A DNA stretch of 64,000 nt from AC-32 sp963717725 (GCA_963717725.1 CAVQWS010000024.1:62001-126000); one strand, 5' to 3'; shown: positions 8,222 through 17,178, numbered from the stretch's first letter. Notes: generated by a model from the sequence alone, not told the origin. Translations and numbers: made by a program.

Positions 8222-9214
8222 ATGCGGTGGTTCACACCGGCGCGGCTCGCCGCGGGCGGCCTCTTCCTCCTCGGCGCTGCGGCGTTCGTGCTCTGGCTGC
8301 TGCCGGACAGCGGCACGGACATCCTGCTCGTAGACCCGGCACATCCGGTCGATCCCATCGTCAGCGTCCCCGGCGACGCGCGCACGAAGCAGCCGGGCCC
8401 GATCTACTTCGTCGACGTCCGCGAGCGCGAGGCACGCCTGCTCGAGCGGGTCCTCCCCTTCCTTCGCCCGGACGGTTCCTCGCTCGTGCCGGCGCCCCCG
8501 GTCAGCAATGCGATCGAGCAGCAGATCGGCGTCCAGGACATGACCGAGTCGCAAAAGGTCGCTGCCGTCGTCGCGCTCAACCACCTCGGCTACAAGGTCA
8601 AGGCCACGACCGGCGGCGTGACGATCGTGCTCGTCGAAAAGGGCGCGCCGGCGGCGAAGGTTCTGCGCACGAGCGACGTGATCGTGGCGGCCGACGGCCA
8701 CAAGGTCTCTTCCGTCGCCAACCTGCGCGCGCTGCTGGCCAAGCACCGGCCCGGCGACGTCGTCCGGATCACGTTCGTCCGCGACGGCAAACGGATGACG
8801 GTGGCGATCAAGACCGTCCCAGACCCGCAGGACCCGAAGCGGGCGCTCGTCGGCGTCTCTGCTCGCGACAATCTGACGGTCAAGCTGCCGGTCAAGATCA
8901 AGATCGACGCCGGGGGCGTCGGCGGCCCGTCGGCCGGGCTCGCCTTCGCGCTCGACATCGCCCAGGAGCTCGGCCGCAACGTCACGCACGGGCACAAGAT
9001 CGCGGCGACCGGAGAGATCGCTCTGGACGGAACCGTGGGCCCGATCGGCGGTGTGAAGCAAAAGACGTTCGGCGCGCGCGCCGCGGGTGTGGACGCCTTC
9101 CTCGTCCCGGCCGGCGAGAACGCCCGCGAGGCCCGGCGCTATGCCGACGGGCTGCGGATCATCCCTGTGAAGAACTTTCCACAGGCGTTGCGGGCGCTGG
9201 CAACGTTGCGCTGA
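8222..9214 (+). CDS. Membrane-anchored PDZ/Lon-type (S16) protease, YlbL-like
   Basis: 330 residues. An N-terminal membrane anchor (about 8-28) is followed by an extracytoplasmic region, a PDZ domain (about 130-210, VEKGAPAAKVLRTSDVIVAA) and a Lon proteolytic domain with Ser in GGPSAGLAFAL and Lys in GGVKQKTFGA, the Ser-Lys dyad of family S16. Substrates of these YlbL-type proteases are mostly unknown; a role in envelope protein quality control is inferred. ATG 8222 follows TATCCT (8209-8214) by 7 bases, so it appears to have its own leaderless promoter despite lying 19 bases after the SDR gene. Confidence 0.85.
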   Translation: MRWFTPARLAAGGLFLLGAAAFVLWLLPDSGTDILLVDPAHPVDPIVSVPGDARTKQPGPIYFVDVREREARLLERVLPFLRPDGSSLVPAPPVSNAIEQQIGVQDMTESQKVAAVVALNHLGYKVKATTGGVTIVLVEKGAPAAKVLRTSDVIVAADGHKVSSVANLRALLAKHRPGDVVRITFVRDGKRMTVAIKTVPDPQDPKRALVGVSARDNLTVKLPVKIKIDAGGVGGPSAGLAFALDIAQELGRNVTHGHKIAATGEIALDGTVGPIGGVKQKTFGARAAGVDAFLVPAGENAREARRYADGLRIIPVKNFPQALRALATLR

Positions 9215-9288
9215 ATCCGGGAAGAAGACGCAGATTTCGGCATGTTTGAAAGCGCCGGAAATTGCAGTGTTTTCTCCACAGGCAAGTC

Positions 9289-9316
9289 TTGATTCGCTGG
9301 TCCCGCCCCCTATGAT
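9289..9316 (+). promoter_or_regulatory. Sigma-A-type promoter
   Basis: TTGATT (9289-9294), a 16-base spacer and TATGAT (9311-9316) give one of the best -35/-10 pairs in the window. The predicted start near 9323 leaves a leader of about 37 bases with AAGAGGAG before the ATG at 9360. Confidence 0.6.
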
Positions 9317-9359
9317 CCCGCCGTGTTCGGGCAGGCGACCAAGAGGAGCAAACTGGGGT

Positions 9360-9545
9360 ATGAGCAAGGCGGCTAAACCAACTTGCGAGGACTGCTATTT
9401 CCATCGGGCTTCGCTGTGTGCGCTCGTGCTCGCTGAACCGTGCCCCACCTTCAGGCTCCACAGCCGCGGCTCGCTCGTCCCGCCGCGACAGCCCCGGCTG
9501 GTGCCGCGACCGCTGGCACCGCTCGGCGATCGCTCTGCCGCCTAG
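9360..9545 (+). CDS. Small Cys-rich protein, unknown function
   Basis: 61 residues, not a family I can name. Four cysteines in the N-terminal half, spaced C-x2-C-x7-C-x7-C (CEDCYFHRASLCALVLAEPC), suggest a small metal-binding site; the C-terminal half is Pro/Arg-rich (VPPRQPRLVPRPLAPL). A good promoter and the strong ribosome site AAGAGGAG, 9 bases before the ATG, argue that it is real and well expressed. Its stop codon TAG is part of the TAGACT -10 box of the next gene. Confidence 0.65.
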   Translation: MSKAAKPTCEDCYFHRASLCALVLAEPCPTFRLHSRGSLVPPRQPRLVPRPLAPLGDRSAA

Positions 9546-9556
9546 ACTCCCGCGGC

Positions 9557-9862
9557 GTGCAGGACGAGCCGGAACAGACCGCGGCGCCGCCCGCGGCCGA
9601 GGAGGAGCAGCCCGCCGAGCCGGAGGAAGGGTTCGGCCGCCAGTGGCAGCCGCGCCTTTACCTACGGATCATCATCCTCGGCCTGCTGATCGCGTACGGG
9701 ATCGCGTTCGTGCTCGAGAACAACAAGCACGTCCACGTCCACTTCGTGCTCGGCACCGCGCGAACCTCGCTGATCTGGCTGGTCCTGCTCAGCGTCGCGC
9801 TGGGGATGTTGCTCGGCGTGCTGCTCTCGCAGCTATACCGGCGCAGCCGCCGGCGCCAGTAG
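9557..9862 (+). CDS. LapA-domain (DUF1049) membrane protein
   Basis: 101 residues: acidic N-terminal tail (EEEQPAEPEE), membrane segment about 36-55 (IIILGLLIAYGIAFVLENN), short loop VHVHFVLGTARTSLI, second membrane segment about 70-92 and a basic end YRRSRRRQ. The two-helix hairpin with a VxVHFVLG-like centre is the LapA/DUF1049 pattern, whose characterised member helps lipopolysaccharide assembly; its role in actinobacteria is unknown. GTG 9557 follows TAGACT (9543-9548) by 8 bases. It overlaps the convergent aminotransferase gene by 30 bases. Confidence 0.75.
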   Translation: MQDEPEQTAAPPAAEEEQPAEPEEGFGRQWQPRLYLRIIILGLLIAYGIAFVLENNKHVHVHFVLGTARTSLIWLVLLSVALGMLLGVLLSQLYRRSRRRQ

Positions 9863-10915
9863 CGCGGCCAGCCGCCGCACGCCCTCGTCGATCTCCGCCG
9901 GCGAGACGAAGCTGAAGGCGAGCCGCGCGGACGATGTCGGGCCGCCGAAGTCGGCGCCGGGCACGAACGTGACGCCCGCCTCGCTCGCACGCACGAGCAG
10001 CTCGGACGCGTCGATCTCGTCGGGCAGGTCGAACCAGAGGAAGTAGCCGCCCTCGGGCCGGTTCCAGCGCGCGCGCCCCGCGAGCTCGCGCTCGAGCGCG
10101 TCGACCATCGCGTCGCGCCGGGCCTTGAGCAGCCCGCAGACACGCTCGAGGTTCGGCTCGAAGAGGCCCCGGCGCAGAAACTCGTACACGGTCGCCTGCG
10201 CGAGCAGCGCGGGCGTGATGTAGGTCGAGGCGACGAGCTCTTCGAGCTTCCCTGTCAGCGAGGCCGGGACGATCGCGTAGCCGACCCGCAGCCCGGGCGC
10301 GATCGTCTTCGAGAACGACGACGAATACATCACCCGCTCACCCCCCTCGAGCTCGAAGAGCGACGGCAGCGACTCGCCCTCAAAGCGCACGAGCCCATAG
10401 GGATCGTCCTCCAGCAGTGGCAGCTCTCGTTCGCGCACCAGCTCTGCGAGCCGGCGCCGGCGCTCCTCGGAGAGGGTCGAGCCGGTCGGGTTCTGGAAGG
10501 TCGGGATCGTGTAGAGGAAGGAGGCCGGCGGCCCGTCGAGCTCGCGCTCCAGCTCGTCCACGTCGAGGCCCTGCTCGTCCACAGGCACCTCGCCGAGCTC
10601 GATCTCCGTCGCGGCCAGGATCTTGCGCGGACGGTCGTAGGTCGGGCGCTCGACCAGCACGCGCCCGCGGCCGCTGAACGCCTCCAGCACGAAGTGGAAC
10701 GCCTGCAGCGAGCCGTTGGTCACCAGCACACGGCCGGGCTCGACCGAGTGCCGCTCGGCCAGCCACTCACGCAGCGGCCCGTAGCCGAGCGTGCTGCCGT
10801 ACGAGAGCACCACGTTCCCGTCGCGCTCGATCGCGCTCTTGGCGCAGTCGGCGAGCTCCGCCACAGGCAGGCACTCCGGCGACGGGATTCCGCGTGCGAA
10901 CGAGATCGCGTCCAC
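9833..10915 (-). CDS. PLP-dependent aminotransferase, class I/II (MocR/LysN-like)
   Basis: 360 residues, fold-type I aminotransferase. ISFARGIPSPECLP at the N-terminus and YGSTLGYGPLREWLAERH resemble 2-aminoadipate/MocR-type aminotransferases. VTNGSLQAFHF starts the cofactor pocket, YTIPTFQNPTGSTLS contains the NPTG motif, LLEDDPYG holds the Asp and Tyr that contact PLP, and the Schiff-base Lys is in SSSFSKTIAPGLRVGY. There is no N-terminal GntR domain, so it is an enzyme, not a MocR regulator. GTG 10915 follows TACACT by 6 bases (leaderless); a longer minus-strand extension upstream is not coding. Amino donor and substrate are unknown. Confidence 0.86.
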   Translation of the reverse strand: MDAISFARGIPSPECLPVAELADCAKSAIERDGNVVLSYGSTLGYGPLREWLAERHSVEPGRVLVTNGSLQAFHFVLEAFSGRGRVLVERPTYDRPRKILAATEIELGEVPVDEQGLDVDELERELDGPPASFLYTIPTFQNPTGSTLSEERRRRLAELVRERELPLLEDDPYGLVRFEGESLPSLFELEGGERVMYSSSFSKTIAPGLRVGYAIVPASLTGKLEELVASTYITPALLAQATVYEFLRRGLFEPNLERVCGLLKARRDAMVDALERELAGRARWNRPEGGYFLWFDLPDEIDASELLVRASEAGVTFVPGADFGGPTSSARLAFSFVSPAEIDEGVRRLAALLAPAAAPV

Positions 10916-11002
10916 GGCGCCAGTGTAGGGGCAGCCCCGGCCGCGCCGCCCCACTGACAATTGGGGGTGAAGGACGAGGCCGGTCCTGCCGAGAAATGAA
11001 TC

Positions 11003-12601
11003 GTGATCCGGCGGTTCGCGCTCCTCGTCGCCTTCGCTGCGCTTGCTTGCGCTGGGCCTGCCGCCGCGCTCGCCGACAGCACGATTCTCGTCAAGTTCGC
11101 CTCGACGGAAGGCTCCGGCGCGAAGGTCGCGGCACTCGGAGACGATGTCACCGGCACGACCGTCGGCGGCGTCAAGGTGGTCGATCCGCAGCCTGGCGAC
11201 AGCGTCTCCGATGCGCTCACGCGCTACCGCGCGCGCCCGGACGTGCTCTACGCCGAGCCGAACCGCGTCCTCCACTTGCTCGACCTCAGCCCGCCGAGCG
11301 ACCCCGGCTACAGCTCGCAGTGGGCCCTCGACGCGATCTCCGCCCTCGGCGGCTGGTCCGTCTTCCCCGGCACGTTCTCCCCGAGCCCGTCGGTACCGGT
11401 CGGGATCGTCGATACCGGGGTCGACGCGACGCACCCGGATCTCGGCAACGTCTCGGGTCTGAGCGCGACCTGCCTCAACGGCGCCTGCACTCAGGGCGTC
11501 CCGACCGACGACGACGGCCACGGCACTCACGTCTCGGGCATCGCCGCCGCGACGACCGACAACGGGCTCGGAATCTCAGGCCTCTCTTTCGCCTCGCCGC
11601 TGATCGTCGTGCGTGTCTTCTCGACGGACGCGAGCCTGGGCGCCTACGACTCCGACATCGCGAACGGGATCGCCTGGGCAGCCTCACACGGGGCAAAGGT
11701 GATCAACCTCTCGCTCGGCGCGACCGGCGGCCCGTACCCGTTCACGCTCTGCAACGCGGTCGAGCTGGCGATGAACTCCTACGGCGCGTCGGTCGTGGCT
11801 GCTGCGGGCAACGGCAACCCGCCCGGCACGCCTGTCTCGACGCCGACGTGGCCCGCCGCCTGCCCGGGCGCGATCGGCGTCGCTGCAACCGACTCGAGCG
11901 ACCAGCCGGCGAGCTTCTCGAACTATGGCAACCCGGACGTCTTCGTCTCCGCTCCCGGCGTCAACGTGCTCTCGACCTATCCGGGCAACCAGTACGCGGA
12001 CATGAGCGGGACGTCGATGGCGTCCCCGTACGTGACCGGGCTCGTCGGCCTGATCCGGAGCCTGCACCCGGAGGCCTCGGTCGCTGAGGTGCGCCAGATC
12101 CTCGCGCTGGCCTCCGACAAGGTCGGCGCGGGCACGTACGGCGCGGACCCGTACGGCACGTGCGCGGGCTGCACCTGGGAGGCGCACTACGGCTACGGCC
12201 GCATCGACGTCCAGAAGGCACTCTCGACGGCAGTGCCAGCGGCGCCCCCGCCACCGCCTCCGGCATCGCCTCCGCAACCGCCTCCGCCGGCGACCGCGGT
12301 GAAGGACACGACGGCCCCGGTCGTGCACGTCTACGCGGTGAGCGGCCGCCACCGGAAGGCGCTCCACCTGCGCTACCGCGTGGAGGACGACAGCGGCCAC
12401 ACCTCGGAGCGGGTACTCGTCTACCACAAGACGAAGCTGCTGAAGACGTTCACGCGGGCGCTGCGGACGACCGACGACGCGGTCGCCTACTGGGTCGGGT
12501 TCAGCTTGGCGAAGCGCGGCACCTACCGCTACTGCGTGCGCGCGAGAGACGCCGCGGGCAACCACAGCCCGCTCGGCTGCGCGGCGATCCGGATTCGGTA
12601 G
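11003..12601 (+). CDS. Secreted subtilisin-like serine protease (S8)
   Basis: 532 residues. Signal peptide about 1-25 (ALLVAFAALACAGPAAALAD), inhibitor-like propeptide about 26-95, then the catalytic domain: Asp in VDTGVDATHPDLG, His in DDDGHGTHVSGIA, oxyanion Asn in AAAGNGNP and Ser in SGTSMASPYVTGL. A Pro-rich linker (about residues 412-432) leads to a C-terminal Ig-like or P-domain-like module of about 100 residues with two cysteines. GTG 11003 is assumed; no strong ribosome site is visible. It is an exported endopeptidase, and the linker-domain arrangement suggests binding to a surface or polymer. Convergent with sucD. Confidence 0.9.
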   Translation: MIRRFALLVAFAALACAGPAAALADSTILVKFASTEGSGAKVAALGDDVTGTTVGGVKVVDPQPGDSVSDALTRYRARPDVLYAEPNRVLHLLDLSPPSDPGYSSQWALDAISALGGWSVFPGTFSPSPSVPVGIVDTGVDATHPDLGNVSGLSATCLNGACTQGVPTDDDGHGTHVSGIAAATTDNGLGISGLSFASPLIVVRVFSTDASLGAYDSDIANGIAWAASHGAKVINLSLGATGGPYPFTLCNAVELAMNSYGASVVAAAGNGNPPGTPVSTPTWPAACPGAIGVAATDSSDQPASFSNYGNPDVFVSAPGVNVLSTYPGNQYADMSGTSMASPYVTGLVGLIRSLHPEASVAEVRQILALASDKVGAGTYGADPYGTCAGCTWEAHYGYGRIDVQKALSTAVPAAPPPPPPASPPQPPPPATAVKDTTAPVVHVYAVSGRHRKALHLRYRVEDDSGHTSERVLVYHKTKLLKTFTRALRTTDDAVAYWVGFSLAKRGTYRYCVRARDAAGNHSPLGCAAIRIR

Positions 12602-12605
12602 AGGA

Positions 12606-12617
12606 CCCCGGCCGGGG
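12606..12617. terminator. GC palindrome between convergent genes
   Basis: CCCCGGCCGGGG is a perfect 12-base palindrome 4 bases after the protease stop, in the 124-base gap to the end of sucD. It could act as a bidirectional transcription stop or 3'-end stabiliser; there is no T-run. Confidence 0.35.
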
Positions 12618-12725
12618 CGGCCGGCCGAGGCCCTCGCGAACTCCTACAGCTGTCGGCCGAAGACGAAGTTCTCGCCTTGACCTTCAGGCTGCGGAGGATC
12701 GCCGTCAGTGCCATCCTTTCGCCAA

Positions 12726-13604
12726 CTAAGCCCGCGCGCCGGCGATCTCGGCCGCGAGCTCCGCGACCTCGGTCGGCGTCGTCCCGACCCGCACGCCGCG
12801 CGCCTCGAGCGCGTCCTTCTTCGCCTGGGCCGTCCCGGAGGAGCCGGAGATGATCGCGCCCGCGTGGCCCATCGTCTTGCCGGGCGGCGCCGTGAAGCCG
12901 GCGATGTACGCGACGACCGGCTTGGTCACCTCGGCCTCGATGAACGCGGCCGCCTTCTCCTCCTCGTCGCCGCCGATCTCGCCGACCATCACGATCACCT
13001 CGGTCTCGACGTCGGCCTGGAAGCGCGCCAGGACGTCGATGAAGGAGGACCCGACGACCGGGTCGCCCCCGATCCCGACGATGGTCGAATTGCCGAGCCC
13101 GCGCTGGGTCAGCTCGTGGCCGATCTGGTAGGTGAGCGTCCCCGAGCGCGAGACGACGCCGATCGGGCCGTCCTGGAAGATCTCGGCCGGGATGATCCCG
13201 ACGTTGGCCTTTCCCGGCGAGAGCGCGCCCGGGCAGTTCGGGCCGAGCATCGTGATCTCTCTCGGCCGGATGTAGTTGTAGACCCGCAGCATCTCGTGCG
13301 CGGGCAGGCCCTCGGCGATGCAGATCACGGTGCCGATCCCGGCGTCGACGGCCTCGTAGATCGCGTCGGCGGCGAAGCGGGCCGGCACGAAGACCATGGT
13401 GGTGTTCGCGCCGGTCTCGTCCACGGCGTCGGCGACGGTGTCGAAGATCGGGATCCCCTCGAGGTCGGTGCCGCCCTTGCCGGGCGTGACGCCGGCGACG
13501 ACGTTCGTGCCGTAGGAGCGGTTGCGCAGGGTGTGGAACGAGCCCTCGCGCCCCGTCGCGCCCTGCACGACCAGCCGCGTGCCCTTGTCGACGATGATCG
13601 CCAC
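12726..13604 (-). CDS. sucD: Succinate-CoA ligase (ADP/GDP-forming) alpha subunit
   Basis: Alpha chain of succinyl-CoA synthetase, the TCA step giving substrate-level phosphorylation. 292 residues, normal length. CoA-binding Rossmann region LVVQGATGREGSFHT, GPNCPGALSPG, GVVSRSGTLTYQIG and the phosphorylated His in GKTMGHAGAIISG are present. GTG 13604 shares one base with the stop of the methyltransferase gene, so translation is coupled in the order sucC, methyltransferase, sucD. An apparent longer open frame upstream is antisense noise. Confidence 0.93.
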   Translation of the reverse strand: MAIIVDKGTRLVVQGATGREGSFHTLRNRSYGTNVVAGVTPGKGGTDLEGIPIFDTVADAVDETGANTTMVFVPARFAADAIYEAVDAGIGTVICIAEGLPAHEMLRVYNYIRPREITMLGPNCPGALSPGKANVGIIPAEIFQDGPIGVVSRSGTLTYQIGHELTQRGLGNSTIVGIGGDPVVGSSFIDVLARFQADVETEVIVMVGEIGGDEEEKAAAFIEAEVTKPVVAYIAGFTAPPGKTMGHAGAIISGSSGTAQAKKDALEARGVRVGTTPTEVAELAAEIAGARA

Positions 13605-14260
13605 TAGCTCTGCGACTTCCTTCGCGCCCGGATGACGATCTTCGTGTCCGTCCAGGCCGTGCCGTCGTCGTTCATGCGGTCGGCCAGCAGCTCGCGCACG
13701 CGTTCGGCCTCGGCGCCCGCGCAGCCCGTGCGGGCGAGCCAGTCCGCGAGCGGATGCTCCTTCTCGAAGCACTCGACCTGCTCGACCTCGAGCCCGGCCT
13801 CGGTCAGAAGCTCGCGCCACTCGTCCTCGGTGTAGCTGCGCACGTGGGTCGGGTCGCGGAGCTTCTCCGCCTGCTCATGCCGCTCACTCGAGTAGAGCGT
13901 GTCTTCGATCACCACGAGCCTGTTGCTGACGCGCTCGAGCTCGGCCACCGCGGCGCGGATGTCCTCGAAGTGGTGCGGCGCGATGCGCGTGACGACGACG
14001 TCGAAGGCGCCGTCGTCGAAGGGAATGTGCTCGGCCGGTGCCAGCACGTCCGCCCGCATCCCCGGCGACGGGTCGAGCGTGACCACCTCGGCCCCGAGCT
14101 CGCGCAGCCGCCGCGCGACGTGACCGCCGCCGGTGGCGACGTCGAGCGCCTTGACACCTTCGGCCGGCTCGCACCACTCGACCACGAGGTCGAGATCGGC
14201 GCCCTCTCGATGCCCAGGGCTCTCTCGGTAAGCCTCGGCGCGCTCCGACCAGGCGCTCAT
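13604..14260 (-). CDS. Class I SAM-dependent methyltransferase between sucC and sucD
   Basis: 218 residues. SAM-binding motif I ALDVATGGGHVARRL, acidic loop VVTLDPSPGM, then FDVVVTRIAPHHFEDIRAAV, resemble UbiE/COQ5-like small-molecule methyltransferases. Start ATG overlaps the sucC stop (ATGA), and its own stop overlaps the sucD start, so it is locked into the operon by translational coupling at both ends. sucC and sucD are normally adjacent; the insert is unusual. Substrate unknown; the context gives no clear hint beyond co-expression with the TCA cycle. Confidence 0.8.
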   Translation of the reverse strand: MSAWSERAEAYRESPGHREGADLDLVVEWCEPAEGVKALDVATGGGHVARRLRELGAEVVTLDPSPGMRADVLAPAEHIPFDDGAFDVVVTRIAPHHFEDIRAAVAELERVSNRLVVIEDTLYSSERHEQAEKLRDPTHVRSYTEDEWRELLTEAGLEVEQVECFEKEHPLADWLARTGCAGAEAERVRELLADRMNDDGTAWTDTKIVIRARRKSQS

Positions 14261-15399
14261 GCCGCCAGCTCCACCGCGCGCTTGGCCGCCTCGAGCATCG
14301 TCGCCTCGACGTGCAGGTTCGGCGGCGCGGCCTCGGCCAGGATCTCACGGCCCTCCGCGGCGTTCGTTCCGTCGAAACGCACGACGATCGGGTGCGAGAT
14401 CTCGATCTGCGTGAGCGCCTGCAGGATCCCGCGCGCCACCACGTCGCAGCGCGTGATCCCGGCAAAGATGTTGAACAAGATGGACTTCACCTGCGGGTCG
14501 GCCGTGATCACCTCGAGCGCGTCGACCACGCCCTGCGCGTCGCCGCCGCCGCCGAGGTCGCAGAAGTTCGCGGGCCGGCCGCCCGCGAGCGCGATCACGT
14601 CGAGGGTCGACATCACAAGCCCCGCGCCGTTGCCGAGGATCCCGACCTCGCCGTCGAGCTTCACGTAGGTGACACCCTTCTCGCGGGCGGCGCGCTCCTC
14701 GGGCGGGTAGGCCTCGAGATCGCGCATCTCGGCGATGTCCGGGTGCTTGTAGAGGGCGTTGTCGTCGACGGTGAACTTGGAGTCGAGCGCGCGGATCTCG
14801 CCCTCGGGCGTGACGATCAGCGGATTGATCTCGCAGAGCATCGCGTCGCTCTCCACGAAGCAGCGGTAGAGCTTGCCGATGATGTCGAGCAGCTGCTTCT
14901 GCTCGTTCGGGTCGTCGATCCCCGCGCCGTAGATCAGGCGCCGGGCCTGGTAGGGCTGGTAGCCCTCGAACGGATCGACGTGCAGGCGCGCGAGCGCATC
15001 CGGGTTCTTCTCGGCGACCTCCTCGATCTCGACCCCTCCCTCGGTCGTGAGCATGAACAGCGACTGCTTCGTGCCGCGATCGAAGGTGACCGAGAGGTAG
15101 TACTCCTTGGCGATCTCCGAGGCCTGCTCGATCCAGAGCTTGCGCACGACGTGGCCGTTGATGTCGAGCCCGAGGATCTCCTCGGCCTTGCGCTCTGCGT
15201 CGTCGGGGTCGTCGGCGAGCTTGATGCCGCCCGCCTTGCCGCGGCCGCCGGTCAGCACCTGCGCTTTGACGACGACCTGGCCGCCGATCTCCTCCCCGGC
15301 CTCGCGAGCCTCCTGCGGAGTCGCCGCGACCCGGCCCTTCGAGGTCGGAATCCCGAAGCGCGCGAAGAGCTCTTTGCCCTGGTACTCGTAGAGGTCCAC
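14257..15399 (-). CDS. sucC: Succinate-CoA ligase (ADP/GDP-forming) beta subunit
   Basis: 380 residues, normal length. The N-terminal ATP-grasp domain opens with DLYEYQGKELFARFGIP, and VVVKAQVLTGGRGKAGGI carries nucleotide-binding residues; CEINPLIVTPEG, GNGAGLVMSTLD and NIFAGITRCDVVA are standard beta-chain motifs in the CoA-ligase domain. GTG 15399 lies 9 bases after a TAGAGT box, near the stop of the upstream biotin carboxylase gene (12-base gap), so it may have its own promoter as well as readthrough. First gene of the sucC-methyltransferase-sucD group. Confidence 0.94.
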   Translation of the reverse strand: MDLYEYQGKELFARFGIPTSKGRVAATPQEAREAGEEIGGQVVVKAQVLTGGRGKAGGIKLADDPDDAERKAEEILGLDINGHVVRKLWIEQASEIAKEYYLSVTFDRGTKQSLFMLTTEGGVEIEEVAEKNPDALARLHVDPFEGYQPYQARRLIYGAGIDDPNEQKQLLDIIGKLYRCFVESDAMLCEINPLIVTPEGEIRALDSKFTVDDNALYKHPDIAEMRDLEAYPPEERAAREKGVTYVKLDGEVGILGNGAGLVMSTLDVIALAGGRPANFCDLGGGGDAQGVVDALEVITADPQVKSILFNIFAGITRCDVVARGILQALTQIEISHPIVVRFDGTNAAEGREILAEAAPPNLHVEATMLEAAKRAVELAA

Positions 15400-15411
15400 C
15401 GGCGCCGGACT

Positions 15412-17178
15412 CTAGCTGGCGTCGACTACCACGCAGACCACCTGCCCGTTGCCCACGGCCTGGCCGGGCTCGACCGCGAGTTGGGTGACAACGCCGGCGC
15501 GGTGGGCGGTGATCTCGTTCTCCATCTTCATCGCCTCGACGATGCAGATCACCTGGCCCGCTGCGACCTCATCGCCCTCCGCGACCTCGACGGCCAGCAC
15601 CGTGCCCTGCATCGGCGTGACGACCGCGTCCTTGGCGCCGGTGTGCCCGCCGCCCGCCACACGCTCGCGGCGCCGGCGCGCGAGCTCGGCGTACGGCGGT
15701 TCGGGGACGAGCGCCTCGACTTCGTAGCGGCGGCCGTCCAGCTCGAGTGTCAGGTGATGGCCGCGGGTCGCCGCTCCGTCCAGGGCGGCCGGAGCGGTCG
15801 CCTGCCGCTGGGAGAGGTCCTGCGCGCGCTCGGCCAGCTCCTCCGACTCGACGACACCGTGGCACGTTGCGCCTTCGACGAAGCACGGCTGCTCGAGCAG
15901 CGCCTGGTGGAAGCCGAGCAGCGTCGTGATCCCGCCGATCTCGTACTCGCCGAGCGCGCGCAGCATCCGCCGCCTGGCGTGCTCGCGGTCGACGCCGTGG
16001 ACGATCAGCTTGGCCACGAGCGGGTCGTACAGGTCGGGCACCTGTGAGCCGGCGACGACACCGGAGTCGACGCGGACGCCAGGCCCGCCCGGCTCCCGGT
16101 AGCTCGTGATCCTCCCCGGGCTCGGCAGGAAGCCATTCGAAGGATCCTCGGCGTTGATTCGGCACTCGAGCGCGTGCCCGGTCAGGCGGACGTCCTCCTG
16201 GCGCAGCCAGAGGGGCTCCCCGGCCGCGATCAGCACCTGCTCGCGGATCAGGTCGAGGCCGGTCACCACCTCGGTGACGGTGTGCTCGACCTGGATGCGG
16301 GTGTTCATCTCGAGGAAGAAGTACTCGCCCTCCTGCGACAACAGGCCTTCGATCGTCCCCGCGCTGCGGTAGCCGACCGCACGCGCGGCCTCGACGGCGA
16401 TCCCGCCGATCCGCTCACGCAGCTCTTCGTTCACCGCCGGCGAGGGCGTCTCCTCGACGAGCTTCTGGTGGCGGCGCTGGATCGTGCAGTCGCGCTCGCC
16501 GAGGTGGATCACGTTCCCGTGGCCGTCGGCCAGCACCTGCACCTCGACGTGGCGCGGGTCGACGAGATAGCGCTCGACGTAGACGGTGGAATCGGAGAAG
16601 TACGCCTGCCCCTCGCGCTGGGCCGACTCGAACGCGCGCTCCGCCTCGTCGGGGCCCTGCACGACCTTCAAGCCCTTGCCGCCGCCGCCCGCCGCCGCCT
16701 TGATCGCGAGCGGCCAGCCGAGCTCGTCGCCGAGCCGCAGCACCTCTTGGGCGGAGGCGACCGGCTCGGTCGTCCCCGGAACCACGGGAACGCCCGCCGC
16801 GGCCATGCGCTCGCGGGCAGCGGTCTTCGAGCCCATCACGTCGATCGCCTCGGGCGGCGGGCCGATCCACACGAGCCCGGCGCCGGTGACCGCTCGGGCG
16901 AAGCCGGCGTTCTCGGCCAGGAAGCCATAGCCCGGATGCACCGCCTCCGCTCCCGCCTGCCGCGCGACCTCGAGCAGCCGCTCCTGGTCGAGGTAGCTCT
17001 GCGCAGCCGGCCCAGGCCCGACGAGATAGGCCTCGTCGGCGACCTGGACGTGCAAGGAGCCGCGATCGACCTCCGAGTAGACGGCCACCGTCCCGATCCC
17101 GAGCTCGCGCAGGGTCCGGAAGACCCGGACGGCGATCTCGCCGCGGTTCGCCACGAGGACTTTCGAGAAGACGGGCAT
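15412..17178 (-). CDS. Acyl-CoA carboxylase alpha chain (biotin carboxylase + biotin carrier)
   Basis: 588 residues. Biotin carboxylase domain about 1-450: VLVANRGEIAVRVFRTL, the ATP-grasp Gly loop AAAGGGGKGLKVV, ERDCTIQRRHQKL and FLEMNTRIQVEHTVTE. A linker, then a biotinyl domain (about 510-588) with the biotin-accepting Lys in VEAMKMENEI. This two-domain chain is the actinobacterial AccA3 type that serves acetyl- or propionyl-CoA carboxylase together with a separate carboxyltransferase, here probably the gene at 21045-22610. ATG 17178 is chosen; upstream in-frame codons belong to the divergent promoter region of pgsA. Confidence 0.92.
   Translation of the reverse strand: MPVFSKVLVANRGEIAVRVFRTLRELGIGTVAVYSEVDRGSLHVQVADEAYLVGPGPAAQSYLDQERLLEVARQAGAEAVHPGYGFLAENAGFARAVTGAGLVWIGPPPEAIDVMGSKTAARERMAAAGVPVVPGTTEPVASAQEVLRLGDELGWPLAIKAAAGGGGKGLKVVQGPDEAERAFESAQREGQAYFSDSTVYVERYLVDPRHVEVQVLADGHGNVIHLGERDCTIQRRHQKLVEETPSPAVNEELRERIGGIAVEAARAVGYRSAGTIEGLLSQEGEYFFLEMNTRIQVEHTVTEVVTGLDLIREQVLIAAGEPLWLRQEDVRLTGHALECRINAEDPSNGFLPSPGRITSYREPGGPGVRVDSGVVAGSQVPDLYDPLVAKLIVHGVDREHARRRMLRALGEYEIGGITTLLGFHQALLEQPCFVEGATCHGVVESEELAERAQDLSQRQATAPAALDGAATRGHHLTLELDGRRYEVEALVPEPPYAELARRRRERVAGGGHTGAKDAVVTPMQGTVLAVEVAEGDEVAAGQVICIVEAMKMENEITAHRAGVVTQLAVEPGQAVGNGQVVCVVVDAS

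Noticed and set aside
9925..11530. Large minus-strand extension upstream of the aminotransferase
   Set aside because: Covers the subtilase gene antisense; the aminotransferase start at 10915 has a TACACT box and the correct family N-terminus.
12529..12714. Minus-strand open frame just after sucD (starts ATG behind AAAGG)
   Set aside because: Runs into the antisense of the protease 3' end, Ser/Arg-rich text without pattern; too weak to call a gene.
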